This document shows positions 1 to 6,757 of a stretch of 10,501 bases of DNA, piece by piece (position 1 is the first letter of the stretch; each line of letters opens with the position of its first letter). The notes under the pieces were generated by a model. It saw only the letters and a list, made by a program, of their open reading frames with translations, was not told the origin of the DNA and made no database searches. The position numbers were made by a program, and so were the translations under genes. Location: positions 1 to 10,501 of the forward strand of contig CASDHD010000042.1 of assembly GCA_949280095.1 (NCBI GenBank), read 5' to 3'. This DNA is from an uncultured Bacilli bacterium. GTDB lineage: Bacteria > Bacillota_I > Bacilli_A > RF39 > UBA660.

Positions 1-1997
1 ATATTACGCTAGAGTTACCTATTGCATCTGATGTAAAAAAGCAAAAAACAAGAACTTCGCTTTTTGATAGAGACGATTATAAAGAAATTTATTTTACAAA
101 ACTAACCGACGCAATCAATAAAAAGGAGGAAAATTGGGGACTTATTTCTGTCCGTATGGGAAAGAAAGCGAATATAAATCAATTTTTACATGCTTTGTGG
201 TTTAATAAAGAAAGTGATTGTAGATTTCAGGATTATTTAAACATAGACATTGATTTTGAAAAGTGTAAGGTATCCTTTCAAAAAAAACTAAAGGAAGTTT
301 TGCAATATCGTTCTATGTTAGAAACGGTAGAAAAAGAAGTAGAAGAGCTAGAAATAAATAAAGAAAAAATAAAAATGAAAACGGAAGAATTGGAAACTAT
401 AAAAGAACAAGTAAAACCACTTTTGGAGCAAAAGAAAAAAATAGTAGATAAATTAGAAAATCTAGAAAAAATGCAGAAAGAATATCAAAAATTAGTGAGT
501 GATATAAATAAAGCATTACCTTGGTATGTGAAAATATTATCGATTTTCTTTTCCAAAAATGTTTTGTTACAACAGCGAAAAGAGCTACTACGCAAACTTG
601 AAGAAACGGAAGGGGAATACTTTGCCGAAAAAGTAAATATTTTAAAATTAAATTTTGAAATTCAAGAGCAAGAAAAGTTAGAAAAAGAAAAAGAGAAAGA
701 AATAGAAAATCTAAAACAAATACAAACTGCTTTATCTAAAAAACAAGAAGGCTACCGCCAAGAAGAAATCGTAATAGCAGATGCTGACTTTTATAAAGAT
801 ATTGATAAAAATAAGAAATCTCAAAAAGAAGCACCATGGACCAACGGATATTATGATAAACTGAGAGAAGAACTTTTTTATAAAGCATTGCAAGTCCATA
901 AGAGCTTTGTGTTAAACTCCCCACGATTTAAGAAAAATCTAAATTTTGCAGTAAATATGCTTAATAATAGTGGAGAATATTCTGAAATGAAAGAGAAATG
1001 TTTCGGTGAATTTTTCAATACTTTATTCTTATTAGTACCAGTTATATCTACGACTTTAGCTAGTGTAGAGCGTTTTTTGAAAGATATCAAAAAAGAGGAA
1101 ATAGGGTATCTAATTATCGACGAAGCAGGACAGGCTACACCATCTTCTGTACTAGGAGCGATTTATCGAGCAAAAAAGACAATCGTTCTTGGGGATCCCT
1201 TGCAAATCGAACCTGTTGTATCAACTCCAGAAGAACTCTATTTAGTACTGGATTCTAAAGATAAGATTAATGCACATTTTCATGATAGAACACTGAGTGC
1301 ACAAGTTCTTGCAGATGTTTATAATCCATATGGAGAGTTGAGAAAAGGTGAACCAGATCAATGGATTGGATGTCCTCTTCTATTACACCGTCGTTGTTTA
1401 GAACCTATGTTTTCTATTTCAAATAAAATTGCTTATAATGGAAAAATGTTTTATTGCACCGAGGATGGAAAAAATAAAAAAGAAGATCAGGAAGAGAAAG
1501 ATATTTTTCCTGTTTCAGAATGGCTAGATATTAAAGGGGAAGAAATAAGTAAAGAAAATCATTATGTAGAAGAGCAAGGCCAAAAAGTATTAGAGTTTGT
1601 AGAAAAAGGGATAGGAATAAATCATGGACAATTTCCAAGTCTTTACATCATTACACCTTTTAAATCGGTGGCAAATGAAATGAAAAAGAAATTAATAAAA
1701 CGTATTCCAGAAATTACTTCTTTCAAGCAAGCAGAAATACGGAATTGGGTCCATACCCATTGTGGTACAGTTCATACTTTTCAAGGAAAAGAAGCCAAAG
1801 AGGTAATTCTAGTCCTTGGATGTAGTCAAAATAGTTTAGGAGCTATTCAATGGGCTGGAACTAAGCCAAATATTTTGAATGTAGCTGTTTCAAGAGCTAA
1901 AAGAAAAATGATTATTCTTGGAGACGTTTCTTTATGGAAAAATGTTCCTAATTTTTCTACTGCTTATAAATATTTACTTAAAGAAAAAGAAGAATAA
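1..1997 (+). CDS. DNA2/UPF1-like superfamily 1 helicase, C-terminal part (5' end outside window)
   Basis: The reading frame is open from base 3 with no stop, so the gene starts before the window; the first internal ATG (156) is not its start. The residues before it (ending WGLISVR, then MGKKANINQF) fit the conserved block that follows the Walker A region in this family, and Walker A must lie upstream. From about 258 to 770 runs a charged coiled coil broken by a hydrophobic tip (LPWYVKILSIFFSKN), an insertion known in this family. Then come VPVISTTLAS, motif II IDEAGQA (about 1116-1136), motif III GDPLQIEPV (from 1191), an LLHRRC block (about 1380), YIITPF, motif V GTVHTFQGKE (from 1764) and motif VI NVAVSRAK (about 1878). 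These indicate an ATP-dependent SF1B nucleic-acid helicase or translocase in the cytoplasm. The cellular role of this subfamily is unclear. It converges on the chaperonin gene with 16 bases between the stops and no clear terminator. Confidence 0.9.
   Translation, partial: ITLELPIASDVKKQKTRTSLFDRDDYKEIYFTKLTDAINKKEENWGLISVRMGKKANINQFLHALWFNKESDCRFQDYLNIDIDFEKCKVSFQKKLKEVLQYRSMLETVEKEVEELEINKEKIKMKTEELETIKEQVKPLLEQKKKIVDKLENLEKMQKEYQKLVSDINKALPWYVKILSIFFSKNVLLQQRKELLRKLEETEGEYFAEKVNILKLNFEIQEQEKLEKEKEKEIENLKQIQTALSKKQEGYRQEEIVIADADFYKDIDKNKKSQKEAPWTNGYYDKLREELFYKALQVHKSFVLNSPRFKKNLNFAVNMLNNSGEYSEMKEKCFGEFFNTLFLLVPVISTTLASVERFLKDIKKEEIGYLIIDEAGQATPSSVLGAIYRAKKTIVLGDPLQIEPVVSTPEELYLVLDSKDKINAHFHDRTLSAQVLADVYNPYGELRKGEPDQWIGCPLLLHRRCLEPMFSISNKIAYNGKMFYCTEDGKNKKEDQEEKDIFPVSEWLDIKGEEISKENHYVEEQGQKVLEFVEKGIGINHGQFPSLYIITPFKSVANEMKKKLIKRIPEITSFKQAEIRNWVHTHCGTVHTFQGKEAKEVILVLGCSQNSLGAIQWAGTKPNILNVAVSRAKRKMIILGDVSLWKNVPNFSTAYKYLLKEKEE
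258..770 (+). other. coiled-coil insertion within the helicase
   Basis: The segment is rich in Lys, Glu and Leu with heptad-like spacing. It runs in two arms separated by the short hydrophobic stretch LPWYVKILSIFF near 520-555, which suggests an antiparallel coiled-coil hairpin protruding from the motor core, with the hydrophobic tip as a contact point. This is read from composition; the hairpin arrangement is inferred. Confidence 0.6.
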
Positions 1998-2013
1998 AAT
2001 GATTTTCTAAATT

Positions 2014-3567
2014 TTATAATTCTGTATATTCATTTGTTTTATTACAATTATTTTGATATTCATTAATTACTAAGCTTGTTGTTGTAAGAAGCATAGTAGC
2101 AATAGAAGTGGCATTTATTAAAGAAGAGGCAACAACATTGAAAGAATCAAGAATAGAAGAGCTTTTTACATCTTCTATTTTTTCTTTTTGTACATTGTAT
2201 ATTTTTTGGTAATTAGCTTTTGTTATTTCTTCTAAAATAGGAGAATAGTCAATTCCAGCATTGGTAAGAATTTTTATAAAAGGCATTTCTAAAGATTTTT
2301 TAAAAATAGTTTCCGCATTCGTTTTCCCTTTTATTTCAGCGGCAAGTTTTAAAAGTGTAACTCCTCCTCCAAAGATGACACCATTTTTACAGCTATCTAA
2401 AGCACATAATGCATCTTCTAAGCGCATTCTCTTTTCATGACTTTCCATTTTTGTCGGGGATCCTACTAAAATCTTAGCAAGACCGCAATGTAACATAGCG
2501 ATTCTTTTCTGGTAGAAGTTTTGTTCAAATTCATCTTGATATTCTTTTCTTTCGTTTTCTAAAAATGAAATATAGCTCTTCACTTTGTTATTCTCTTGAA
2601 AAAGAATTTGGGATGAATGGTTAGAAATAGTGATATTTTCTACAAATCCTAAGTTTTCTCTAGTCACGAATTCATAATTATCAATTACTTTGGCATTTGT
2701 AATGATTTCTAAATCATGTTCTATTTTCCTTTGGTGCATGCCATATTCATTGATTTTTAAAACACAACAGTTAAGTTCACTATCTAAATTTAGCGAGATA
2801 AGTTCTTTAAGGACATTTTCGGCATAATCGTTTACAAAAATGATTAGATTTTTGTTGTTTTTCATACAATCGTTTAAAATAAAGGCTATGTTCTCTAAAT
2901 GATTTAGATAATCATGAAGAATTAAAACACTTGCTTTTTCAAGTTTTAAACTGGTTTGTTCTTTCAGAAAATAATCACTTACTAGTTGCGTTTCTAGGGT
3001 ATAGCCATAAAGAAATTCCAAATCTAGTTTATTTTCATCGATTTCCTTTAGGATAATGGCATTTTTGTTTTGAACGGCAAAAAAAGCATCACTCGCTATT
3101 TTTCCTAAGACTTCATCATTGGCTGCAATAGATGCAATATAAAAATAATCTTCTTTACTTGGCTTTCTCTTTTCTTTTTCTAATTTTTCTAAAAGCTTTT
3201 CTAAATATAAATCCAGTTCTTTTTTTAATAGAATTGGATTTTTACCATTTTCAATATATTGTAAACTCGTATTAAAAATACTTTCTAAAAGAACAAGAGT
3301 TGTTGTTGTACCATCTCCAACAGTATCATTTGTTTTTAAAGAAGCTTCTTTTGCTATTTCTAAAATTGTATTTACGATGGCATCTTCACTTTCAATATTT
3401 TTAGCAATTGTTGCTCCATCATTTGTAATAAAGGGACTAAATAAAGAGTGGTCAATAATGACATTGTTCCCCTTAGGCCCTAAAGTTGCACTTACAGTTT
3501 CACATAAAAGTTCTATGCTTTCTTTCATTTTTTCTTGTAATTCTTTACCATTTACTATTTTTTTCAT
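2014..3567 (-). CDS. divergent GroEL-like (Cpn60) chaperonin, third gene of the radical SAM operon
   Basis: This 517-residue protein aligns by eye over the whole length of GroEL (usually about 540). The ATPase parts are well kept: TLGPKG (28-33), ITNDGATIAK with the D52 equivalent at D50, GDGTTTT with the D87 equivalent at D85, RLEDAL with the D398 equivalent at D385, FGGGV (399-403), and ILD near 472-474. The apical domain (about 185-360) is very divergent. KAPGFGDRR is replaced by KINEYGMHQR and YLSPYF by LVSDYF, and the acidic, Asn-rich C-terminus lacks the Gly-Gly-Met tail. No GroES gene is in the window. Its ATG overlaps the stop of the DUF4130 gene (ATGA), so translation is probably coupled. 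It likely folds or remodels protein, perhaps specific clients, in the cytoplasm. Whether it is a paralogue or the only chaperonin of the genome cannot be told here. Confidence 0.85.
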   Translation of the reverse strand: MKKIVNGKELQEKMKESIELLCETVSATLGPKGNNVIIDHSLFSPFITNDGATIAKNIESEDAIVNTILEIAKEASLKTNDTVGDGTTTTLVLLESIFNTSLQYIENGKNPILLKKELDLYLEKLLEKLEKEKRKPSKEDYFYIASIAANDEVLGKIASDAFFAVQNKNAIILKEIDENKLDLEFLYGYTLETQLVSDYFLKEQTSLKLEKASVLILHDYLNHLENIAFILNDCMKNNKNLIIFVNDYAENVLKELISLNLDSELNCCVLKINEYGMHQRKIEHDLEIITNAKVIDNYEFVTRENLGFVENITISNHSSQILFQENNKVKSYISFLENERKEYQDEFEQNFYQKRIAMLHCGLAKILVGSPTKMESHEKRMRLEDALCALDSCKNGVIFGGGVTLLKLAAEIKGKTNAETIFKKSLEMPFIKILTNAGIDYSPILEEITKANYQKIYNVQKEKIEDVKSSSILDSFNVVASSLINATSIATMLLTTTSLVINEYQNNCNKTNEYTEL

Positions 3568-4313
3568 AATTCACTTTCCACTTCTAACATATATTTCCAA
3601 TATTTTTTAGGCATAAAATTTCTGCGACAGCGTTCGTTTTTTCTTTCTTTTATACCAATTGTTTTATAAAATGTTTTCCATAAATTTTCTATTTCATTTT
3701 CTTTTTGACTAAGTAATGTTGTTTCAAGAGTAAAATTCTCTTCTAAAATTAAATAATATTTCTTTTTATCGTATAAACTTAGTATACCTCTTTTTACATC
3801 CTTTATAATCCAATACTCTGTTCGTAATCTTTTTTGAAAATGGTGGGATATTAAAATTAAAATATCATTTGTTGGTTCTATTTCAGCATACAAAATATGA
3901 TTTTCTAATTCTTTAAAACGAGTAAAACCTTTATATTTGTGTGCTTCATGCAAAACAGCTTTCGCAATTTTTATTGTTTTTTCTACACATTTTAAATTTC
4001 GATGATATAAGACTTTTTCTTTGTATTTCATTCCATTTAAAATAAGATAATAAAGAATTAACTCCTTGTTTTCTTCGGTAGATAAAAATACATAATAAAT
4101 GGAACGAAAGGTATAAGGACCCATATATTGAATGATTTGGTTTATAATGTTTCCATCTTCTTCTATTTTTAAAGAAATAACATGATCAAGTAAGTTAGGA
4201 ATATATTGACAATTTTTAATATTTCCTGGCTTTATATTATTTTTTATTAAATACACGATTAAATTTAAAAGACTCAAAAAAGTATCTTCATAAAGATAAC
4301 AATCATTATTCAT
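3564..4313 (-). CDS. TIGR03915/DUF4130 family probable DNA metabolism protein
   Basis: This 249-residue protein ends in the family's characteristic block RNFMPKKYWKYMLE (231-244), which follows the usual basic stretch ERKNERCRR. The length matches the family (about 250). TIGR03915/DUF4130 proteins are typically encoded next to the TIGR03916 radical SAM protein, and related domains occur fused to UdgX-type uracil-DNA glycosylases, so a role in DNA repair or modification is inferred; the biochemical activity is unknown. The start ATG at 4313 has GAGGT six bases upstream, inside the end of the radical SAM gene. The two genes overlap by 8 bases, and this gene overlaps the chaperonin start by 4. 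Both overlaps indicate one polycistronic message. No signal peptide is seen, so it is probably cytoplasmic. Confidence 0.88.
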   Translation of the reverse strand: MNNDCYLYEDTFLSLLNLIVYLIKNNIKPGNIKNCQYIPNLLDHVISLKIEEDGNIINQIIQYMGPYTFRSIYYVFLSTEENKELILYYLILNGMKYKEKVLYHRNLKCVEKTIKIAKAVLHEAHKYKGFTRFKELENHILYAEIEPTNDILILISHHFQKRLRTEYWIIKDVKRGILSLYDKKKYYLILEENFTLETTLLSQKENEIENLWKTFYKTIGIKERKNERCRRNFMPKKYWKYMLEVESEL

Positions 4314-5520
4314 TAAATAACCTCAATTGTTCATGAGTTTTTATAGAAGGCGTTGTTTCTTCCAATACTAAGTTTTTTTCGATAAATTCCTTATGAAAAA
4401 GGTTTGCACTCATAAAGTATTTTCCGTTGCATGTAATAAAGTATTTGGCTCTCTTTAAAACAACTCCCATTTTTTTTAAATCTTCAAAAGAGAGTGTGAA
4501 AATCTTTCGTGAGCTTAGTATTCTTTTTGCAGATTTAACACCAATTCCTGGAATTTTTAATAAGTCATAATAAGAACAACGATTTACTTCTTTTGGAAAT
4601 TCATTCAAATGGCGTAAGGCCCAATCTGCTTTTGGATCTACGAGGATGTTAAAATTTGGATTTTTTTCATCAAGTAAGTCGCTAACTTTAAAGTTGTAAA
4701 ATCGTAATAGCCAGTCCGCTTGGTAAAGACGATTTTCGCGTTTTAGAGGTGGACTTTCAAGAGTTGGCAATAAATTATCTTTGTTTACTGGAATATAAGC
4801 TGAATAAAAAACCCGTTTTAAAAGAAAACTTTTGTATAGGTTTTCACTTTTTTCCATAATCTCTAAATCACTTTCTTTTGTTGCTCCAATAATCATTTGA
4901 GTACTTTGTCCTGCTGGTACATATTTTCTATTTTGGTTTGTTTTTACATAACGCATAATTTTGGTAACATTGCTTTCGTTTTTATTTGGAGCCAAAAGTT
5001 TTAGTCCGTTAGAAGTAGGAAGTTCAACATTAGCACTTAATCGATCTACTAAAAGACCTAAATCACGAAGTAGTTTTTCACTTGCTCCAGGAATTGCTTT
5101 AGCATGAATGTACCCTCCAAAATGATATTTTTTACGTAATAGGGTAATGGTTTTAATTAAGAGTTCCATGGTATAGTCAGGACTTTTAATGATACCTGAA
5201 CTTAAGAACAAACCTTCAATGTAATTTCGGCGATAAAAATTTAGAGTAATTTCACATACTTCTTCTGGGGTAAATATTGCTCTTTTTATAGTATTGCTTT
5301 TTCGGTTTAAACAATATTTGCAGTCAAAAATACAGCAATTGGTCATTAAAATCTTTAAAAGAGAAATGCATCTTCCATCAGATGAGAAGCTATGACAAAT
5401 ACCAGATAAGGCTACATTACCTAGCCCATCTTTTGTTTTTCTGTTACTTCCACTAGAAGAACATGAAGCATCATATTTAGCACTATCCGCAAGAATTTTT
5501 AGTTTTTCTTGTAATTCCAT
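4306..5520 (-). CDS. putative DNA modification/repair radical SAM protein (TIGR03916 type)
   Basis: This 404-residue radical SAM enzyme carries the 4Fe-4S ligands in CIFDCKYC (CxxxCxxC, C63, C67, C70). Extra cysteines lie at C20, C42 and C51, the first in the conserved N-terminal segment AKYDASCSSSG. A helix-hairpin-helix element, LLKIPGIGVKSAKRIL (about 319-334), points to DNA binding, as is typical of the TIGR03916 family. It is expected to cleave S-adenosylmethionine reductively to form a 5'-deoxyadenosyl radical; the substrate is not known. I chose ATG 5520 because it gives the family start MELQEKLKILAD and has GGTGA six bases upstream; an in-frame GTG at 5526 would add two residues. It is the first gene of the operon with the DUF4130 partner and the chaperonin. 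A promoter with an SOS-box-like site lies just upstream. Confidence 0.9.
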   Translation of the reverse strand: MELQEKLKILADSAKYDASCSSSGSNRKTKDGLGNVALSGICHSFSSDGRCISLLKILMTNCCIFDCKYCLNRKSNTIKRAIFTPEEVCEITLNFYRRNYIEGLFLSSGIIKSPDYTMELLIKTITLLRKKYHFGGYIHAKAIPGASEKLLRDLGLLVDRLSANVELPTSNGLKLLAPNKNESNVTKIMRYVKTNQNRKYVPAGQSTQMIIGATKESDLEIMEKSENLYKSFLLKRVFYSAYIPVNKDNLLPTLESPPLKRENRLYQADWLLRFYNFKVSDLLDEKNPNFNILVDPKADWALRHLNEFPKEVNRCSYYDLLKIPGIGVKSAKRILSSRKIFTLSFEDLKKMGVVLKRAKYFITCNGKYFMSANLFHKEFIEKNLVLEETTPSIKTHEQLRLFNE

Positions 5521-5537
5521 AATCACTCACCATGTTT

Positions 5538-5566
5538 ATTATAAAATAAAATCCAAAATAAATCAA
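5538..5566 (-). promoter_or_regulatory. promoter of the radical SAM/DUF4130/chaperonin operon
   Basis: Read on the minus strand, TTGATT (5566-5561) is followed 17 bases later by a perfect TATAAT (5543-5538). The start of transcription would fall near 5531, leaving only about 10 bases before ATG 5520, with the ribosome binding sequence GGTGA at the very 5' end. That leader is short, so a second promoter further upstream is possible. Confidence 0.55.
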
Positions 5567-5577
5567 ACAAATGTTTG
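5564..5577. promoter_or_regulatory. candidate LexA/DinR (SOS) operator
   Basis: CAAACAAATGTTTG has perfect 5-base inverted arms around a 4-base centre. Against the Gram-positive SOS box CGAACRNRYGTTYC it differs at positions 2 and 14 only. It overlaps the -35 element of the repair-like operon by three bases, the right place for a repressor. No lexA gene is in the window, and AT-rich DNA makes chance matches possible, so the call rests on sequence plus position. Confidence 0.45.
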
Positions 5578-5602
5578 CGTTTTTGTGCTGCCAATTTTTA
5601 GT

Positions 5603-5631
5603 AAAAAAACGGATTTTACGTTATCCTGTTT
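5603..5631 (-). terminator. weak intrinsic-terminator-like hairpin, minus strand
   Basis: On the minus strand AAACAGGAT (5631-5623) can pair with ATCCGTTT (5614-5607), with one bulged base and an 8-base loop. It runs directly into seven T residues (5609-5603). Only three of eight pairs are G-C, so it is weak. No gene lies upstream on that strand, so it would end a short leftward transcript or insulate the operon. Confidence 0.3.
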
Positions 5632-5756
5632 AATCAATATAATGACATTTACTTATAATGTTGACATAATAAATACAATGGATTTGCTGAACTTTTATTA
5701 AAGTTTTACATTAGTTTACATATTTTGAACTAATTGAAATCTATTTAATAAGTGAA

Positions 5757-5771
5757 TTATAATCATTATGT
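5757..5771. promoter_or_regulatory. possible PerR/Fur-type box
   Basis: TTATAATCATTATGT matches the PerR consensus TTATAATNATTATAA at all but the last two positions, and fits the related Fur 7-1-7 pattern slightly less well. It lies 55 bases upstream of the XRE gene's -35. The surrounding DNA is so AT-rich that a chance match is quite possible. Confidence 0.22.
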
Positions 5772-5825
5772 AACATTTTTAACTTTTATTTGGGAAATTG
5801 CCTATAAATCAATTAAAAATTTTTC

Positions 5826-5853
5826 TTGTCATTTTCATATTTTCTTATACAAT
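5826..5853 (+). promoter_or_regulatory. promoter of the XRE regulator gene
   Basis: TTGTCA (5826-5831) and TACAAT (5848-5853) are separated by 16 bases. Transcription should start near 5860. The start codon at 5874 is preceded by AGGTGA (5862-5867) with a 6-base spacer, giving a short leader. Confidence 0.6.
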
Positions 5854-5862
5854 ATATTTGTA
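5848..5862. promoter_or_regulatory. candidate operator over the XRE gene -10
   Basis: TACAATATATTTGTA consists of inverted 5-base arms (TACAA/TTGTA) around a 5-base AT centre. It covers the -10 and the expected transcription start. Such a site would suit autorepression by the XRE-type protein encoded directly downstream. That link is inferred from position. Confidence 0.35.
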
Positions 5863-5873
5863 GGTGAATAGTT

Positions 5874-6089
5874 ATGAAGGTTATTTTAGAAGATTATGGT
5901 TCAGGTGCTTTTATAAAAATAATTCGAGAGTGGACAGGACTTACACAACAAGAATTTGGAAAACGAATAGGGCGAAGTATAAGAACTATCCAAGATTATG
6001 AAAGTGGAAGAGTGAATTACGATATTAGAATCTTACAAAAAATATCTAAAGAATTTAAAATAACAATTACAGCGGAAAAGAATAAATAG
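5874..6089 (+). CDS. small XRE/Cro-CI-type helix-turn-helix transcriptional regulator
   Basis: This 71-residue protein is almost entirely one HTH_3 domain (about 14-66). The helix-turn-helix runs through GLTQQEFGKRIGRSIRTIQD (22-41), followed by YESG, the usual end of helix 4. It has no sensor or dimerisation domain, so it is of the minimal Cro-like kind that binds DNA as a dimer. The ATG is supported by AGGTGA six bases upstream and by a recognisable promoter. It sits alone, divergent from the radical SAM operon and convergent with the Nudix gene. A palindrome across its own -10 suggests autoregulation, and it may also act on the shared intergenic region. Its target is not identifiable from sequence. 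Confidence 0.85.
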   Translation: MKVILEDYGSGAFIKIIREWTGLTQQEFGKRIGRSIRTIQDYESGRVNYDIRILQKISKEFKITITAEKNK

Positions 6090-6188
6090 TATTGTTTTAT
6101 TATACAGAAAATTAACTAAGAATTGTTCAAGTTTTGACTAAGTTGTATGAATAATGTTATGGGCGAGCCAAGTAGTATAGTGATAAAT

Positions 6189-6653
6189 TTAGAATTGTTT
6201 TTTTAACCATCTTTTATTTTCATCTTCTAATTTTAAATCTTCATAGAAAAATTCTGTACCTTTTCCTTGAAAAATATCTAACATTTCTTCAAAATCAGAA
6301 GATAGTTTGTACTCTTTGATTTTATTAATATCTATCCAAAATACTTTTCCTTCATTGGTTTCATCCATTAAAGTTCCTGTAAAATCATAGGTTTTTAGTA
6401 AGAAAACGATATATCTTTCTTCTTTCTTGAAATCATACCAATCTTTAATCCCACAAAGTTGTAAATTTGAAACAGTTAGCCCTGTTTCTTCTTGTACTTC
6501 TCTTATGGTAGAAGGAACCACTGCTTCTCCTAATTCTAATTTACCACCAGGAAAAGTAATTCCACACCAACTTTTTATTCTATCTTGTACTAATACTTGA
6601 TTTGTTTCTTTATTAACAATCATACACATATTTGTCATTTTAACATTTTCCAT
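6189..6653 (-). CDS. Nudix hydrolase, MutT/8-oxo-dGTP diphosphatase-like
   Basis: This 154-residue protein has a perfect Nudix box GX5EX7REUXEEXGU at residues 37-59 (G37, E43, R51-E52, E55-E56, G58), so the Mg2+-binding glutamates are present. The preceding TFPGGKLELGE and N-terminal MTNMCMIVN...VLVQDR fit the Firmicutes family annotated as 8-oxo-dGTP diphosphatase. These enzymes hydrolyse nucleoside triphosphates to monophosphate and pyrophosphate; a role in cleaning oxidised nucleotides is inferred, because Nudix substrates are hard to predict. A strong GGAGG lies six bases before ATG 6653. It is divergent from the GNAT fusion gene and convergent with the XRE gene, with no clear terminator in the 99 bases between them. 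Confidence 0.85.
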   Translation of the reverse strand: MENVKMTNMCMIVNKETNQVLVQDRIKSWCGITFPGGKLELGEAVVPSTIREVQEETGLTVSNLQLCGIKDWYDFKKEERYIVFLLKTYDFTGTLMDETNEGKVFWIDINKIKEYKLSSDFEEMLDIFQGKGTEFFYEDLKLEDENKRWLKKQF

Positions 6654-6677
6654 GCTTAACCTCCATGTTTATACAAT

Positions 6678-6686
6678 ATTTTACCA
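6678..6686 (-). promoter_or_regulatory. candidate extended -10 element for the Nudix gene
   Basis: On the minus strand TGGTAAAAT (6686-6678) fits an extended -10 (TGN plus TAAAAT) without a recognisable -35. The same TGGTAAAAT occurs before the gene at 10041, which supports it as a local promoter style. Confidence 0.35.
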
Positions 6687-6703
6687 TAATTGCTAGAAGT
6701 TTC

Positions 6704-6733
6704 TTTACTTTTTAGTGGCTTTTAAAATATAAT
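6704..6733 (+). promoter_or_regulatory. promoter of the GNAT fusion gene
   Basis: TATAAT (6728-6733) is perfect. TTTACT (6704-6709), 18 bases upstream, is a moderate -35. Transcription would begin near 6740, just before the AGGAG ribosome binding site at 6746-6750. Confidence 0.5.
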
Positions 6734-6757
6734 ACATATGGCTTGAGGAGAATTTGT

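Larger units (their letters stand above)
5521..5873. other. intergenic control region between divergent radical SAM operon and XRE gene
   Basis: This stretch of about 350 very AT-rich bases holds no convincing gene. It contains the operon promoter and SOS-box-like site (5538-5577), a minus-strand hairpin followed by a T run (5603-5631), two TTTACAT heptamers exactly 10 bases apart (5705 and 5715), a PerR/Fur-like palindrome (5757-5771), and the promoter of the XRE gene (5826-5853) with a palindrome over its -10. A 19-codon frame from ATG 5642 has no ribosome binding site and was not called. Confidence 0.6.

Noticed and set aside
156..1997. A complete helicase gene starting at ATG 156
   Set aside because: The frame is open to the left edge with family-like residues before the ATG, and the Walker A motif is missing from the visible part, so the start is upstream of the window.
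1994..2017. ATAAAAT/ATTTTAT inverted repeat between the helicase and chaperonin genes as a terminator
   Set aside because: The stem has no G-C pairs and no T tract follows it, so it should not terminate transcription.
3377..3610. Hydrophobic open frame on the plus strand
   Set aside because: It is antisense to the conserved N-terminal coding region of the chaperonin and shows no family features.
5642..5701. Nineteen-codon open frame in the control region
   Set aside because: It has no ribosome binding site, and nothing supports translation.
6134..6162. TTGACT with TTATGG 17 bases downstream as a promoter
   Set aside because: The -10 is poor, and nothing on the plus strand follows before the Nudix gene on the other strand.
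6161..6178. GGGCGAGCCAAGTAGTAT resembling the 5' end of a tRNA (Gln-like AGCCAAG)
   Set aside because: No anticodon stem, T arm or acceptor 3' strand follows; the downstream bases belong to the Nudix gene. At most it is a tiny remnant or chance.
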